Positions 17,093-27,400 of a stretch of DNA of 64,000 bases are shown here, one piece after another. Origin of the DNA: G963692885 sp964658655 (GTDB lineage Bacteria > Acidobacteriota > Terriglobia > Terriglobales > Acidobacteriaceae); assembly GCA_964658655.1 (NCBI GenBank), contig CAZZZL010000013.1, positions 21,590 to 85,589 of the forward strand, read 5' to 3'. How positions within the stretch are numbered: position 1 is the stretch's first letter; each line of letters starts with the position of its first letter. Both the position numbers and the translations under genes were made by a program. The notes below the pieces were generated by a model that worked only from the letters and a program-made list of their open reading frames with translations, was not told the origin of the DNA and did not search any database.

Positions 17093-17109
17093 TTGAGACT
17101 CTCCCCGTT

Positions 17110-18906
17110 CTAGGCGAACACCAGGTTCAACAGCACGGCCATGGCCAGTACAACGATCGCCAGCGTCGACGGCTTTTGCCACCACGTCAGGTGGCCTTCT
17201 TTCGGCTTCTCCGTCAACGAATACACCAACCCGACGAGCTCTTCTTCCCGGCGCGGTTTAGTCGCCAGGCTCACCACTGTCGCTACCACAAGATTCGCAC
17301 TGAACGCCCAGATCGCTGTCCAGAAGTTCTGAGCCATCTCGCTTGGATAGGTATGCACGACAGTAATCCAGCCGCCATGAATACCCGCTGCGGCATCCGC
17401 CGGCAAGGTCAGGCCATGATGGATGACGGCAGCGGCTGTTCCGCTCAGCAGGCCGATAAACGCTCCATGCCCTGTCGCCCGCTTCCAGAACATGCCCAGC
17501 AGAAAGGTGGCAAACAGCGGCGCATTCACAAAGCTGAACACCAGCTGCAGCGCGTCCATGATGTTGTTAAACGACGTCGCGAGATACGCCGCACCGATTG
17601 ACAGGACAATCCCGCCAACCGTGGCGACCCTCCCCATCCACAGGTAGTGGGCATCATTCGCGTCTTTGTTGATGTACGACTGGTAAAGGTCATACGTCCA
17701 GACCGTGTTGAACGCCGTCACATTGCCCGCCATCCCGGACATGAAGCTCGCCAGCAACGCTGTCAGCCCCAGGCCGAGAATGCCGGTCGGAAAATAGTGC
17801 AGCAGCATGTTCGGTATCGCCAGATCGTAGTTCAGCACCGGCGTGCCGTTCTTGTCCGTCACAATCTGCCCGCTCACCGGATCGACCTTCGCCGGGATCA
17901 GCCCGCGCCCGGCGTCCTGTGCCGCCATCGTCTGCGACGTTGCCGGGCCCGCGAAGTGCTGCGTCACCTTCGGCACACTGATGGCGATCAACCCAGGCAG
18001 GATCACCAGGAACGGAAAGAACATCTTCGGCACCGCGGCAATCAGCGGCACCCGCCGCGCAGACTCTTCCGAATCGGCCGCCATCGCGCGCTGGATCACC
18101 AGGAAATCAGTACACCAGTAGCCAAAGCTCAATACGAACCCCAGCCCCATCGTCAGCGAAAACCACTCCACGCCCAGCGGGTTCGTGTGCGGACTCGAAA
18201 GCCCTCGCCACGAATGCGTGTACGCCGGCCCCAGTGTCTGCTTAATGCCCTGCCATCCACCAACATTGCGCAGGCCGACAAAGACCAGCGGCGCGAACCC
18301 GGCCACGATCAGGAAGAACTGCAGCACCTCGTTGTAGATCGCGCTGGTCAGGCCGCCGAGGAAGATATACCCCAGCACGATGACCGCCGACAGCAGGATC
18401 GACACATGAAAGATCCAGCTCAACGGCAGACCCAGCGCTAAAAAGATTCCATCGAACAGGTGCAGGCTCTGGATCAGCAACGCCATCGCATACATCGAGA
18501 TACCCGACGAAAACACCGTCATGATGGCAAACGACACAGCATTCACTGCCCGCGTCTTCTCATCAAAACGCAGCCGCAAAAATTCCGGTACCGATCTGGC
18601 ACGTGACCCGTAATAGAACGGCATCATGAAAATGCCGACGAACACCATCGCCGGAATCGCGCCGATCCAGTAAAACTGGCTGGTAATGATCCCGTACTTG
18701 GCACCCGACGCGCCCATGCCTATGACTTCCTGCGCGCCCAGGTTGGCGGAAATGAACGCGAGTCCGCAGATCCATGCAGGAATGGAGCGGCCCGCCAGGA
18801 AGAAGTCGTTGCTGGTGCGCATATACCGCTTCAGCGCGAAGCCGATCCCCAGCACGAAAGCGAAATAGACCAGCATGATCAGCCAGTCGATGATTGTCAG
18901 GTGCAC
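17110..18906 (-). CDS. Sodium:solute symporter (SSS family, SglT-like)
   Basis: A 598-residue inner-membrane transporter with about 13-14 helices. Typical features are NDFFLAGRSIPAWICGLAFI, GASGAKYGI and QFYWIGAIPAMVFVGIFMMPFYYGS in the core helices, RSVPEFLRLRF, and VLGYIFLGGLTSAIYNEVLQ in the sodium-site region. The size and last helices resemble the SGLT-type sodium/sugar branch more than the proline or acetate branches, so the cargo may be a sugar or inositol. The start is GTG with AGGA five to six bases upstream. It heads a two-gene unit with the small membrane protein downstream. Confidence 0.88.
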   Translation of the reverse strand: MHLTIIDWLIMLVYFAFVLGIGFALKRYMRTSNDFFLAGRSIPAWICGLAFISANLGAQEVIGMGASGAKYGIITSQFYWIGAIPAMVFVGIFMMPFYYGSRARSVPEFLRLRFDEKTRAVNAVSFAIMTVFSSGISMYAMALLIQSLHLFDGIFLALGLPLSWIFHVSILLSAVIVLGYIFLGGLTSAIYNEVLQFFLIVAGFAPLVFVGLRNVGGWQGIKQTLGPAYTHSWRGLSSPHTNPLGVEWFSLTMGLGFVLSFGYWCTDFLVIQRAMAADSEESARRVPLIAAVPKMFFPFLVILPGLIAISVPKVTQHFAGPATSQTMAAQDAGRGLIPAKVDPVSGQIVTDKNGTPVLNYDLAIPNMLLHYFPTGILGLGLTALLASFMSGMAGNVTAFNTVWTYDLYQSYINKDANDAHYLWMGRVATVGGIVLSIGAAYLATSFNNIMDALQLVFSFVNAPLFATFLLGMFWKRATGHGAFIGLLSGTAAAVIHHGLTLPADAAAGIHGGWITVVHTYPSEMAQNFWTAIWAFSANLVVATVVSLATKPRREEELVGLVYSLTEKPKEGHLTWWQKPSTLAIVVLAMAVLLNLVFA

Positions 18907-19169
18907 GATCTTCCTATTCTATGGGCGCTTTTTTGGACAGGCTCTGAGGATCGTACTTAGTCGTTCGCATCAGTACGTCCCCATGAAATGTAACCGCTTT
19001 CTTCAATGCTTGCCAACCCAGCCCAACATGCAGCTTGATCAGTTCCGTCACCGCAACCATCTCAAAGTGACCCGAAATGGCACCGGTTACTACCCGGTGC
19101 CCAGAGTTACCTGCTAACTGCACAAATTATGGAGCTATACTTATCCATAAATGGAGTCACAGTAAGAAC

Positions 19170-19622
19170 ATGGCCACAACCAGGCAGCAAGCGACAGCAG
19201 CGTATCCGGATACTCGCTTTCCTGCGTCCCAACTGCCGGACCTCAATCGCATCGAGGAACGGCGCCGCCTCTCGCCCGCCGCCGGACGCGCCTTCTTTAA
19301 AATCATCGAACACTGGCAGGTCCGCGATGAAGACGCTCGCGAACTCCTCGGCGGCATCTCCAATGGAAGCTACTATCAGCTCAAGCAGAAGGTCAGCAAA
19401 CCCTTTGAAACCGATCGCCTGTTGCGCATCTCTTACCTGATTGGCATCTTCAAGGCACTCAACATCCTCTATAGCCAGAAGCTGGCCGACCGCTGGATAC
19501 AGTTGCCCAACACCAACCCCATCTTTGCCGGCGCTACCCCTCTGGCCTACATCCTCTCCGGTGGCGTGCCCGCCCTCGACGCCGTCCGCCGCCTCCTCGA
19601 CGCTCGCCGCGGCGGGCATTAG
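19170..19622 (+). CDS. MbcA/ParS/Xre-type antitoxin-like protein (DUF2384), without adjacent toxin
   Basis: A 150-residue protein. Residues about 35-95 (SPAAGRAFFKIIEHWQVRDE, then ARELLGGISNGSYYQLKQ) look like the Xre-type helix-turn-helix of this family. The C-terminus PNTNPIFAGATPLAYILSGG plus VPALDAVRRLLDARRG is the characteristic MbcA/ParS toxin-binding domain. These antitoxins normally precede a RES-domain toxin that degrades NAD. Here the next 298 bases contain no RES-like frame, only a hairpin repeat. It is therefore an orphan antitoxin or a repurposed regulator. The ATG at 19170 gives the family-like N-terminus, though GGAG is rather far (13 bases). Confidence 0.75.
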   Translation: MATTRQQATAAYPDTRFPASQLPDLNRIEERRRLSPAAGRAFFKIIEHWQVRDEDARELLGGISNGSYYQLKQKVSKPFETDRLLRISYLIGIFKALNILYSQKLADRWIQLPNTNPIFAGATPLAYILSGGVPALDAVRRLLDARRGGH

Positions 19623-19920
19623 CATTTGCCATGCAGGCGGACGCGCCTCCCGGCGCTTATGCTCCCCTTGGTCGCATGGATTCCGGGTATTCATTCGACT
19701 TTCGGCTCCCTCAGGATTTATGACGCACTTGCTGAGCGAACCCGGCTAACTCCTGCGCAAATACTCGGCATCCCAACCGAAACCCAGGGTTTTTGGAGGG
19801 ATATGCATCTCGACAGCCCAACCACAATCTCCGGACCAGTCTTTCCGGCGCAGGGCGGGTGCCGCTGTTCGCGCAGTGCCGCAGTACCCGGACGCGCAGG
19901 ACATCATTACAATAAAACAG
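19623..19920. other. Intergenic region where a RES toxin would be expected
   Basis: I translated this 298-bp stretch in several frames and found no RES-domain motif. It begins with the hairpin repeat at 19641-19676 and otherwise shows nothing I recognise. Confidence 0.5.
19641..19676 (+). repeat. Hairpin repeat, GGTCGCA family, copy 1
   Basis: A five-base-pair stem GCGCC/GGCGC (19643-19647 and 19652-19656) is followed by TTATGCTCCCCTTGGTCGCA. A second copy at 42148-42180 keeps the same downstream sequence, while the outer stem pair changes from G-C to A-T on both sides. It begins 19 bases after a stop codon. Confidence 0.65.
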
Positions 19921-20535
19921 ATGGCAGATCAGCTTTATCTCAGTTTGTGGTTCCCCAACTTTCGCCTGGCCTCGATGCCGGCTGCAGTGGCTGCAGTGCT
20001 CAAACAGTTCTCCAAGGCCGGTGGTTCCAGTACTGTGTCCGCGGCCGCGGCTTACCCTATCTCGTGGAATGAAGCACCCGTTTTCCAGCGCATCTTTGAC
20101 GAAGAGGAAGAAGAAGCCGCTGTCCCTGAGCGCGCCGTTGCAGAAGCGACTGAAATGCTGCACGACGACTTTGCCTACGAGTTCGAAGCTGAATGGGAAC
20201 TGTGGAGTCCAGCGCGCGAGGGCGACCTCGACACTGTCTGGACACTCGAGCCCCATACCGTCCGCGTGACCGGCTTCGGTCCCCAGTTCGACGAGGGCTC
20301 CTACGAACAGAACGGCCACATCCGCATCGATCTCGGTACCGACACCGTCTTCCTGCAGGATGAGGTTGATCTGGATGACGAAGCCGCCGCGCATGTGCAG
20401 CAGAACGTGCAGCACCTGATCGATTTCACCAACGCCATCGAGCAGAACATCGGCATATCAAGCCGCCTGCTCTGGTCGGAGAGCGGCGAAAATCTGGCAC
20501 AGAAGCTGATCGCCCGCCTCCAGCGCCTGAACTGA
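19921..20535 (+). CDS. Conserved hypothetical protein
   Basis: A 204-residue acidic protein beginning MADQLYLSLWFPNFRLASMP. No signal peptide or membrane helix is seen. The middle contains a very acidic stretch (DEEEEEAAVPE), and the C-terminal part predicts long helices (DEAAAHVQQNVQHLIDFTNA) ending in LAQKLIARLQRLN. I do not recognise a domain; I think similar proteins occur in other acidobacteria but cannot verify this. The ATG at 19921 is preferred over a GTG 45 bases upstream because the protein then starts with a hydrophobic beta-like segment. No strong ribosome site supports either. It could be a small adaptor or immunity-type protein, but there is no evidence. Confidence 0.6.
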   Translation: MADQLYLSLWFPNFRLASMPAAVAAVLKQFSKAGGSSTVSAAAAYPISWNEAPVFQRIFDEEEEEAAVPERAVAEATEMLHDDFAYEFEAEWELWSPAREGDLDTVWTLEPHTVRVTGFGPQFDEGSYEQNGHIRIDLGTDTVFLQDEVDLDDEAAAHVQQNVQHLIDFTNAIEQNIGISSRLLWSESGENLAQKLIARLQRLN

Positions 20536-20597
20536 ACTTTATCTCGAAGCTTTGTTGAGCGAACGATCGCTCACGCGAATGCCTTTTCATCTTCACG

Positions 20598-22679
20598 ATG
20601 ACCTTACCGCAAAACAGGAAAGACCAGGCAGTGACGAATACCAAGGCAGCGTACCCCGCTCAAACCACCTTCCGTAAGTCTCAGCATTGCCGCGCCAGGA
20701 CCGTGCTAATCCTTGCCTGCGGTATCGCATTACTGTTCGCAGACCACGGTCGAGGACAGGCGGTTAAGACCGCTGCGCCGGCGGTGCCACCTATCAACCT
20801 GCCGGGCATGGCAGGCCGCAGTGACCTGATCCTGAAACACCTGAATGCCGTCATCACCTGGTACCGCAATGTCGGCAAACAGGTGCCGACTGTCGGAATG
20901 CCGACCGACATCATCTACCAGAACAACGCAAGACAGCTATCCACCCAGGTGGTCCAGGCAGCATTCCAGTCAGCAGCTGCCGACGCCCTGCTGCTCTCGA
21001 ATACCGGCACCGCAACCGCAGATGCGAACGCACAGGATGTCACCAAGCTTGCTCCGCAGCTGGACTCGCAGATTGCCCAGGTAAAAGCGCAGATCGAAGC
21101 GCTGGGCCCGCAGATCGCATCGGCATCAACCAAGAACCTGGCCGGGCTGCAGGAGCAGCGGGTGCGGCTGCAGGGCGATCTCGAACTGCTCACGGCAGAA
21201 GACGCGGCAGTGGATCAGCTGGTGAAATTTTCGACCAACGGCGGAGGGTCCGGCACCAGCCATCTACAGCAAAGCATTGCGCAGCTGCAGCGAACTGTTC
21301 CTGAAGTTGCCAGCACCGTGCTGACGCCTGCAAGCCAAAAGACGACACAGGCACCATCAGTTACGTCGCCCGCGCCCTCGCCCGTCACGCAGGAATCGAG
21401 CGGCCTTATCAGCGAGGCGACCACGCTGTTTGCCGAGGCCAGCACCCTCCACCAAATCGACCTGTTGAGGAAGCAGGCATCGGAGACCGAAGATCTGGCG
21501 AAGCAGCTGAAAGCACCCCTTCTCACGCAGATCCACCGGACATTGAGCCTCGCCGCCACCTGGGCCGGCACGACGGCTATCGTCCCGCCTCCGCCTACCG
21601 GTACGGAACAGGACCCGGCCGCTCCCCAGCTCGCGGACAACGCAGCCGCACCAGCGACCGCCGCGCCAACCAAGCAGCAGTTCGATCAACTCACCGCACA
21701 GTTTAAACGTCTTTCATCCGTCGCCATTCCCCTTAGCCAGGAGATCATCGACCTCGACCAGGCGCAGAGCACGCTTGCGCAATGGCGTCAGTCCGTGCAC
21801 CAGGAGAACCACGAACTGTTGATGAAGGTGCTGACCAAAGTCTTCTTCATCACCCTCTCACTCGGTATTCTCGCCTTGTTTTCCGAACTGTGGCGGCGTT
21901 TTATCTTCCGGTACGTGCAGGACGTCCGCCGTCGTCGCCAGATCCTGATCCTTCGCCGCTTCGTCGTTTACTTCCTGATGGGCCTCGTCATCATCCTCGG
22001 CTTTGTCAGCGAATTCAGTTCACTCGCGACCTTCGCCGGCTTCATCACCGCCGGCCTCGCAGTCGGCCTGCAGACGATCCTGTTATCAGTCGCGGCCTAC
22101 TTCTTCCTCATCGGCCGGTATGGCATCAGGGTTGGTGACCGCATCAGCGTCTCCGGCATCACCGGCGACGTGATCGACGTCGGCCTCATCCGCCTGTATC
22201 TCATGGAACTTGCCGGCACCGGCAATGACATTTTTCCCACCGGCCGCATCGTCGTCTTCCCCAACTCGGTGCTCTTCCAGGCGACCGTGCCACTCTTCAA
22301 ACAAATTCCCGGCACGGAATATGCGTGGCACGAAGTCGCCACAATTCTCAATGCGAGTGCCGACGCAAAGATGGTGCAGGAAAAGATTCTGTCTGCGGTC
22401 TACAGTGTGCATGACAGCTACAAAGCGGACTTCGAGCGCCAGCACGCCGCATCCTCGCGCGTCCTCGACATTCGTATTGAAACGCCCAAGCCGACGACGC
22501 ATTTGCAGTTCGCTGCCTCTGGCCTGGAGCTTGTCGTCCGCTATCCCGTCGCACTCGGCAATGTGGCGAATGCCGATGATCAGATCACCCAGAAAATCGT
22601 CAGCTTGCTGAACACTTCGGGTGACTTGAGAAGCTCGATCACCGGCTCTCCGCAGATCCGCGTTGCCGTCAAAGGCTAA
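20598..22679 (+). CDS. MscS-family mechanosensitive channel with large periplasmic N-terminal domain
   Basis: A 693-residue protein. A signal sequence (VLILACGIALLFADHGRGQA) is followed by about 360 residues of helical, presumably periplasmic, sequence rich in Gln, Ala and Ser (AQVKAQIEALGPQIASA, coiled-coil-like). Three membrane helices follow at about 410-510, then the MscS pore helix and beta domain (FITAGLAVGLQTILLSVAAY, GIRVGDRISVSGITGDVIDV). The C-terminal vestibule domain is present. These channels release solutes on hypo-osmotic shock; the long N-terminus recalls KefA-type channels. The start is uncertain: ATG 20598 lacks a ribosome site and GTG 20631 is an alternative. A chromosome with GlgE/TreS genes and a TM_helix protein has more than one osmotic device. 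Confidence 0.88.
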   Translation: MTLPQNRKDQAVTNTKAAYPAQTTFRKSQHCRARTVLILACGIALLFADHGRGQAVKTAAPAVPPINLPGMAGRSDLILKHLNAVITWYRNVGKQVPTVGMPTDIIYQNNARQLSTQVVQAAFQSAAADALLLSNTGTATADANAQDVTKLAPQLDSQIAQVKAQIEALGPQIASASTKNLAGLQEQRVRLQGDLELLTAEDAAVDQLVKFSTNGGGSGTSHLQQSIAQLQRTVPEVASTVLTPASQKTTQAPSVTSPAPSPVTQESSGLISEATTLFAEASTLHQIDLLRKQASETEDLAKQLKAPLLTQIHRTLSLAATWAGTTAIVPPPPTGTEQDPAAPQLADNAAAPATAAPTKQQFDQLTAQFKRLSSVAIPLSQEIIDLDQAQSTLAQWRQSVHQENHELLMKVLTKVFFITLSLGILALFSELWRRFIFRYVQDVRRRRQILILRRFVVYFLMGLVIILGFVSEFSSLATFAGFITAGLAVGLQTILLSVAAYFFLIGRYGIRVGDRISVSGITGDVIDVGLIRLYLMELAGTGNDIFPTGRIVVFPNSVLFQATVPLFKQIPGTEYAWHEVATILNASADAKMVQEKILSAVYSVHDSYKADFERQHAASSRVLDIRIETPKPTTHLQFAASGLELVVRYPVALGNVANADDQITQKIVSLLNTSGDLRSSITGSPQIRVAVKG

Positions 22680-22826
22680 GTCCAGACATGCTTGTTTTCG
22701 GATGGAGTGTCAGCCCTTGCCAATCTGAAGGAGCCGCGTTTCGAGGGCTTGGCGAATACCATGGCTGCCCCATCGCCACTGAGACATGGAACCAGGCTCA
22801 ACCCACCCGTCAATTACAATCTCTAC

Positions 22827-23165
22827 ATGCTTGATGAATCCCAGTTTCGCCAGCACTCTGAGGCTGCGCTCGAGTCGCTGAAGCAGTCGCTGATCCGCGC
22901 CGAGGAAGACGGCGAATTCGAAGTCGAGGAACAGAATGGCGTTCTGAACATTGTCTTCGAGCAGCCGGTGGCAAAATTTGTGCTGACGCCGAACACGCCG
23001 GTCCGCCAGATCTGGATCTCAGCCCTTTCGACCAGCTTTAAACTCGAGTGGTCAGATGCGGCCGGCAAGTTCATCCTGGCAAAAACAGGCGAAGATCTTC
23101 CCACGGTCGTCGCCCGCGTCATCAATACCCATCTCGGAACAAACACAGTTTCACTTTCGTCTTAA
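22827..23165 (+). CDS. cyaY: Frataxin-like iron-sulfur assembly protein CyaY
   Basis: A 112-residue frataxin homologue. It starts MLDESQFRQHSEAALESLK, the acidic helix alpha-1 used for iron binding, followed by EDGEFEVEEQNGVLNIVFEQ and RQIWISALSTSFKLEW, the beta sheet with the conserved tryptophan. Frataxin modulates iron and cysteine-desulfurase activity during Fe-S cluster assembly. The open frame continues 45 codons upstream, but the family begins at the ATG at 22827, so I use that start. The glycosyltransferase gene follows after three bases, suggesting co-transcription without an obvious functional link. Confidence 0.85.
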   Translation: MLDESQFRQHSEAALESLKQSLIRAEEDGEFEVEEQNGVLNIVFEQPVAKFVLTPNTPVRQIWISALSTSFKLEWSDAAGKFILAKTGEDLPTVVARVINTHLGTNTVSLSS

Positions 23166-23168
23166 GCG

Positions 23169-23954
23169 ATGGCGGCGCCGAACGATAGCAGCAAACGGCC
23201 GCGCCTGTCCGTCGCGATGATCACTCTCAATGAGGAAGCGAACCTCGCGCGGACACTACGGTCTGTAGATTTCGCCGACGAGATCATCATCCTCGACGCA
23301 GGTTCGACCGATCTCACTGCCAACATCGCGGCGGACTTCAACGCGCAGTTCTTTCATGAGCCATGGAAGGGGTTTGCAGCGCAGAAAAACGCTGCCCTCG
23401 CCAAGTGCACCGGTGACTGGATTCTTTCGCTGGATGCCGACGAAGAAGTGACGGCAGAACTGCGCGCGGCGATCGAAGCCTTGCTTGCAGGCACGCCTTC
23501 ACACGCGGCGTATTTCGTCGCCCGGCGTAACCTTTTCTTGGGCAGGTGGATGAAGCACGGCGGCTATTATCCCGACCGCAAGCTGCGTATGCTGCGAAAC
23601 GGCTCGGCTGCCTTCGCCGAGCGCGCAGTGCATGAGACGTTAGCATTCACAGGCAGCACCGGCATATTAGGTGGCGACCTCGTGCATCACGCCTACCCTG
23701 ACCTGCAACTCTACTTAGAGCACATGGACAGATACAGTTCACTCGCCGCCGAACAGTACCTGAAAACACATCCGCAAACATCGCTGCTTGCATTCCTGAA
23801 TGGCGTGGCCATCAACCCGGTAGTGACCTTCGCTTATAACTACGGACTCAGACTCGGGTTGCTGGACGGCCGCGAAGGCCTCCTGCAGCATCTCTACCAT
23901 TCCGTCTATGTCAGCTGGAAATATGCCAAGGCATGGGAGCGCAGCCGGAGATAA
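23169..23954 (+). CDS. Glycosyltransferase family 2, WaaE/KdtX-like
   Basis: A 261-residue GT-A glycosyltransferase. RPRLSVAMITLNEEANLART begins the nucleotide-binding domain, DEIIILDAGSTDLT is typical of family 2, and the metal-binding DADEE is at 89-93. The middle segment FLGRWMKHGGYYPDRKLRML and the following RAVHETL are hallmarks of the WaaE/KdtX subgroup, which adds a beta-linked sugar to the lipopolysaccharide inner core. It has no transmembrane helix and probably acts at the inner face of the membrane. It starts three bases after cyaY and its stop codon abuts that of the convergent DUF1641 gene. Confidence 0.88.
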   Translation: MAAPNDSSKRPRLSVAMITLNEEANLARTLRSVDFADEIIILDAGSTDLTANIAADFNAQFFHEPWKGFAAQKNAALAKCTGDWILSLDADEEVTAELRAAIEALLAGTPSHAAYFVARRNLFLGRWMKHGGYYPDRKLRMLRNGSAAFAERAVHETLAFTGSTGILGGDLVHHAYPDLQLYLEHMDRYSSLAAEQYLKTHPQTSLLAFLNGVAINPVVTFAYNYGLRLGLLDGREGLLQHLYHSVYVSWKYAKAWERSRR

Positions 23955-24422
23955 TTACTCACTGGCTTTCAGGCGTTCCTTTTTGATGGCTCCGCCAAAG
24001 GCCGTCAGCAGTCCTACCGCCGCGGATAATCCGACGCGCGCTTCCTCCGTATTCATATGCTTCGTAATAGCAATCAGAGACGGTGGCTTTTTATCGCGAT
24101 CCTCAGCCCGTCCCTGGATCGCGGTATGCAGCGCATCCGGATCGATCGCGGTCAGCAGGGTGCCAAGCGAAAGCAGGTTTCGCAGTGCATCGATCATCTG
24201 GGGCGTGCTGATGATATCCACAACGTGATTCACAACCGCATCACCGCGGCCAACCAGTCCGCGCAACAGGTCGAGCGTACCTGTGTCATGCAGTTCCTGC
24301 AGCAGTTTCAGGCTGGATAGGAGCGCATCACCATGATCGCGAGGTGCGTTTTCAACCTGCTGCGCGATCTCATCCTTCGTGTCGGTCGGTATAAATCGTC
24401 GGAACGGAACCGGCTGTGCCAT
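23955..24422 (-). CDS. DUF1641 protein, formate-dehydrogenase associated
   Basis: A 155-residue protein of the DUF1641 family. The central part SSLKLLQELHDTGTLDLLRG and LVGRGDAVVNHVVDIISTPQ is the family core; LSAAVGLLTAFGGAIKKE forms a C-terminal helical hairpin. DUF1641 genes commonly sit beside formate-dehydrogenase-like molybdoenzymes. Here the start codon lies two bases after the stop of that gene (TAA AC ATG), so translation is probably coupled. A role as accessory or small subunit is inferred from context; the biochemical function is not established. Confidence 0.85.
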   Translation of the reverse strand: MAQPVPFRRFIPTDTKDEIAQQVENAPRDHGDALLSSLKLLQELHDTGTLDLLRGLVGRGDAVVNHVVDIISTPQMIDALRNLLSLGTLLTAIDPDALHTAIQGRAEDRDKKPPSLIAITKHMNTEEARVGLSAAVGLLTAFGGAIKKERLKASE

Positions 24423-24424
24423 GT

Positions 24425-27400
24425 TTATTTTCCCGTCTCAATCTGTACAAGTTCGCTGGTGCCCGGAAGTCGGTAATCGGCACGTTTCCACTTACGCTCG
24501 ACCTCCACGCCATTCTGCGGCGTACGCTTGCCGCTATAGCGGAAGTTCGTCGGCTTGAGCGGATTTGGACCCTTCTCTGGCAGCACCCGTATGTTGACGG
24601 AGGTCTCTTTGTACGCCGGGGTATTTGTCGTGCGGTCCACTGCGTCACCAACCAGTACATTCACCGGTCCGGACTGTGAGGTCAACGGCAAATAAACTTC
24701 CTTGCCGGTGACCCTCGACGTGACGAGCACCTTTACCTTGATCGACCCGACGCGGCTATTCACCTCCACCCACTGGCCGGACACAATCTTCCGCTCCTCG
24801 GCTAGTTCGGGAGACATCTCCAGATATCGCTCTGGATTGATCGAGTAGATGCCCGGAACGCGCATCGTCTGATTCCCCGTCTGGAAATGTTCCAGTACGC
24901 GCCCGTTGTTGAGATGAATGTCATATTCGGCATTGATCACCTCGCTGTCTGGAATCCACTCGAGCGGGTAGAGCTTCGCCTTCTTATCCGGGAAGTTAAA
25001 ACCACCCTCATCCAGGTAGAGGGTCTTTGTATCTGTGCCGTCGACCTTCACTGGCCACTGCAGCGTGCTGTAGCCTGCGAGCCGGTCGTACGTCACGCCC
25101 GCAAACAAAGGTGCAAGCCCCGCTGCTTCATGCATGATGTCTGCCGGATGCTTATAATCCCACTCCGCGCCGAGCCGATTAGCCAGCAGTTGAATAATCT
25201 CCCAGTCAGACTTGGCATCAGCATACGTAGGCAACGCCTGGTAGAGCCTCTGGATGCGCCGTTCGGTATTCGTGAATGTGCCTTCACGCTCCAGACTAGG
25301 CACTGCCGGGAAGACAACGTCCGCATAGCGACAGGTTTCAGTAAAGAAAATATCCTGTACGACAAATAGATCGAGCCGCTCGAAGCCGCCACCTACGTGA
25401 TGAGCATCTGCGTCTGACGAAATCATGTCCTCGCCGGCCAGGTACATGGCCTTCAGCCTGCCATCGTAAATAGCGTCGATCATCTGGTGATTATCCAGGC
25501 CTTTCTCTGCCTTGATCTTCACTCCCCAGGCCTGCTCGTACTTGGTGCGCGGTGTGTCGTCAGACACCTTCTCGTAGCCCGGGAACATGTTCGGCATGGC
25601 GCCGAAATCACTCGCTCCCTGCACATTATTGTGTCCGCGCAGCGGGTATGCACCAGTCCCCGGCCGCATGTAGTTGCCGGTAATCAGCAATAGATTTGAA
25701 ATGGCTGTCGATGAATCACTGCCGCCGCAATGCTGTGTAATGCCCATCGCCCACAACACGCACATGCTTGGGGCAGCCGCAATTTCCTCTGCCACGCGCT
25801 CCAGAGTTTCGATCGGCACCTCGCACATTTTGGAAGCATACTCCATCGTGAAGGGCTCGAGGCTTTTCCTGTACTCATCCAGACCATTGACCCACTGGTC
25901 CAGAAACGCCTGGTCAGCATGCCGATGATCCAGCATGTATCGGCTCATCGCCGACAACCAGATCAGATCTGAACTCGGTTTGGGCTGGAAGAAGATATCA
26001 GCCCGGTCAGCCATCTCGTGCTTGCGCAGATCAGCGACGATCAGTTTCTGTCCGCGTAGCTTATGCGCCTGTTTCACCCGCGTCGCCAGCACCGGGTGGC
26101 TCTCTGCTGTGTTGCTGCCGATAATCAGTACCAGCGCACTTTGCGCAATGTCGGAGATCGAGCCTGAGTCGCCGCCATGCCCGACAGTTCGGAATAATCC
26201 CTGCGTAGCCGGTGACTGGCAATACCGCGAACAGTTGTCGACGTTGTTTGTGCCGATCACCTGCCGCGCAAATTTCTGCATCAGGTAAGCTTCTTCATTT
26301 GTGCACTTGGAAGACGCAATAACTCCGATGGAATCAGGTCCATGCTCTGCCTTGATCGCGCCTAGTCGATTCGCAACATAAGCCAGAGCCTCATTCCAGC
26401 TAGCCTCGCGAAAATCATTGCCCTCGCGAATCAACGGAGTGCGCAGGCGGTCTTCGCTGTTGACATAATCCCAGCCAAACTTACCCTTCACACATGTCGA
26501 AATATTGTTTGCCGCACCTTCAGACGGCTCGATCTTCAGGATGTGCCGATCCTTAGTCCACACATCAAAGCTGCAACCAACGCCGCAATACGTGCAGACT
26601 GTCTTGGTCTTCTTGTTCATCACTTCGCGCATGGCCGCTTCGGTCTCAGATACCGCCATAATCGGCCCGTAGCCAATCTCAGGCTCGACACCCTTGACCA
26701 CGTCGATCATCTTGCTAAGCGCTTCGGCCGGAAGATGCGTCAGGTAACCCGCATGGCCGAGCATGGACTTTTCCATCAGCGCGTTGCAGGGGCAGACCGT
26801 CACACAATGGCCGCAGGACACGCAGCTCGAACCGCCTATCTCATGCCCGCCATCCCAGAGCACGCGCGGATGCTCCGATTCCCAATTGATGGTGAGCGTT
26901 TCATTTACCTGGTAGTTCTGGCACGCCTCCACACAGCGGCCGCAGAGAATGCACTGGTCCGGATCGTAGCGATAGAAAGGATTGGTATGGTCCTGCTCAT
27001 ACGGCTTCGTCTTGAATGGATGCTTCTGATGCTCCACATGCAGATTGCCGGCAGTGTTGTGGACAGTGCAATTGCCGTTGCTGTTGTCGCAGACCGTGCA
27101 GTACAGCATGTGGTTGCCTAGAATCACATCGAATGCTTCGGCCTGCGCAGCTTTCGCGCGTACTGATTCAGTCTCGACCCTCATCCCTGCCGTCACGGGT
27201 ACTCCGCACGCCCGCACCAGCTTCCCATCCACTTCGACCATGCAGGTGTCGCAGGTCTTGATAGGACCAAGCGGTTCCAGATAGCAAACATGCGGGAACT
27301 TTTCGTTCTCTCGCAGGATCGCGTCGACCAGCCACTCGCCCTCACTGGCAACGACCGGTCTTCCGTCAACGATCAGTTCAACAGCGGGCTTTCCAGCGTG

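Noticed and set aside
19079..19101. GGCACCGG/CCGGTGCC hairpin upstream of the orphan antitoxin
   Set aside because: Eight-base-pair stem is real, but with no T-run and no second copy its role (operator, terminator or chance) cannot be judged.
18914..19123. Minus-strand 69-codon frame between the symporter and the orphan antitoxin, ending seven bases before the symporter start
   Set aside because: It starts at GTG without a ribosome site, resembles no family I know, and the region must hold the symporter promoter. It could be a leader peptide or gene remnant but I cannot support it.
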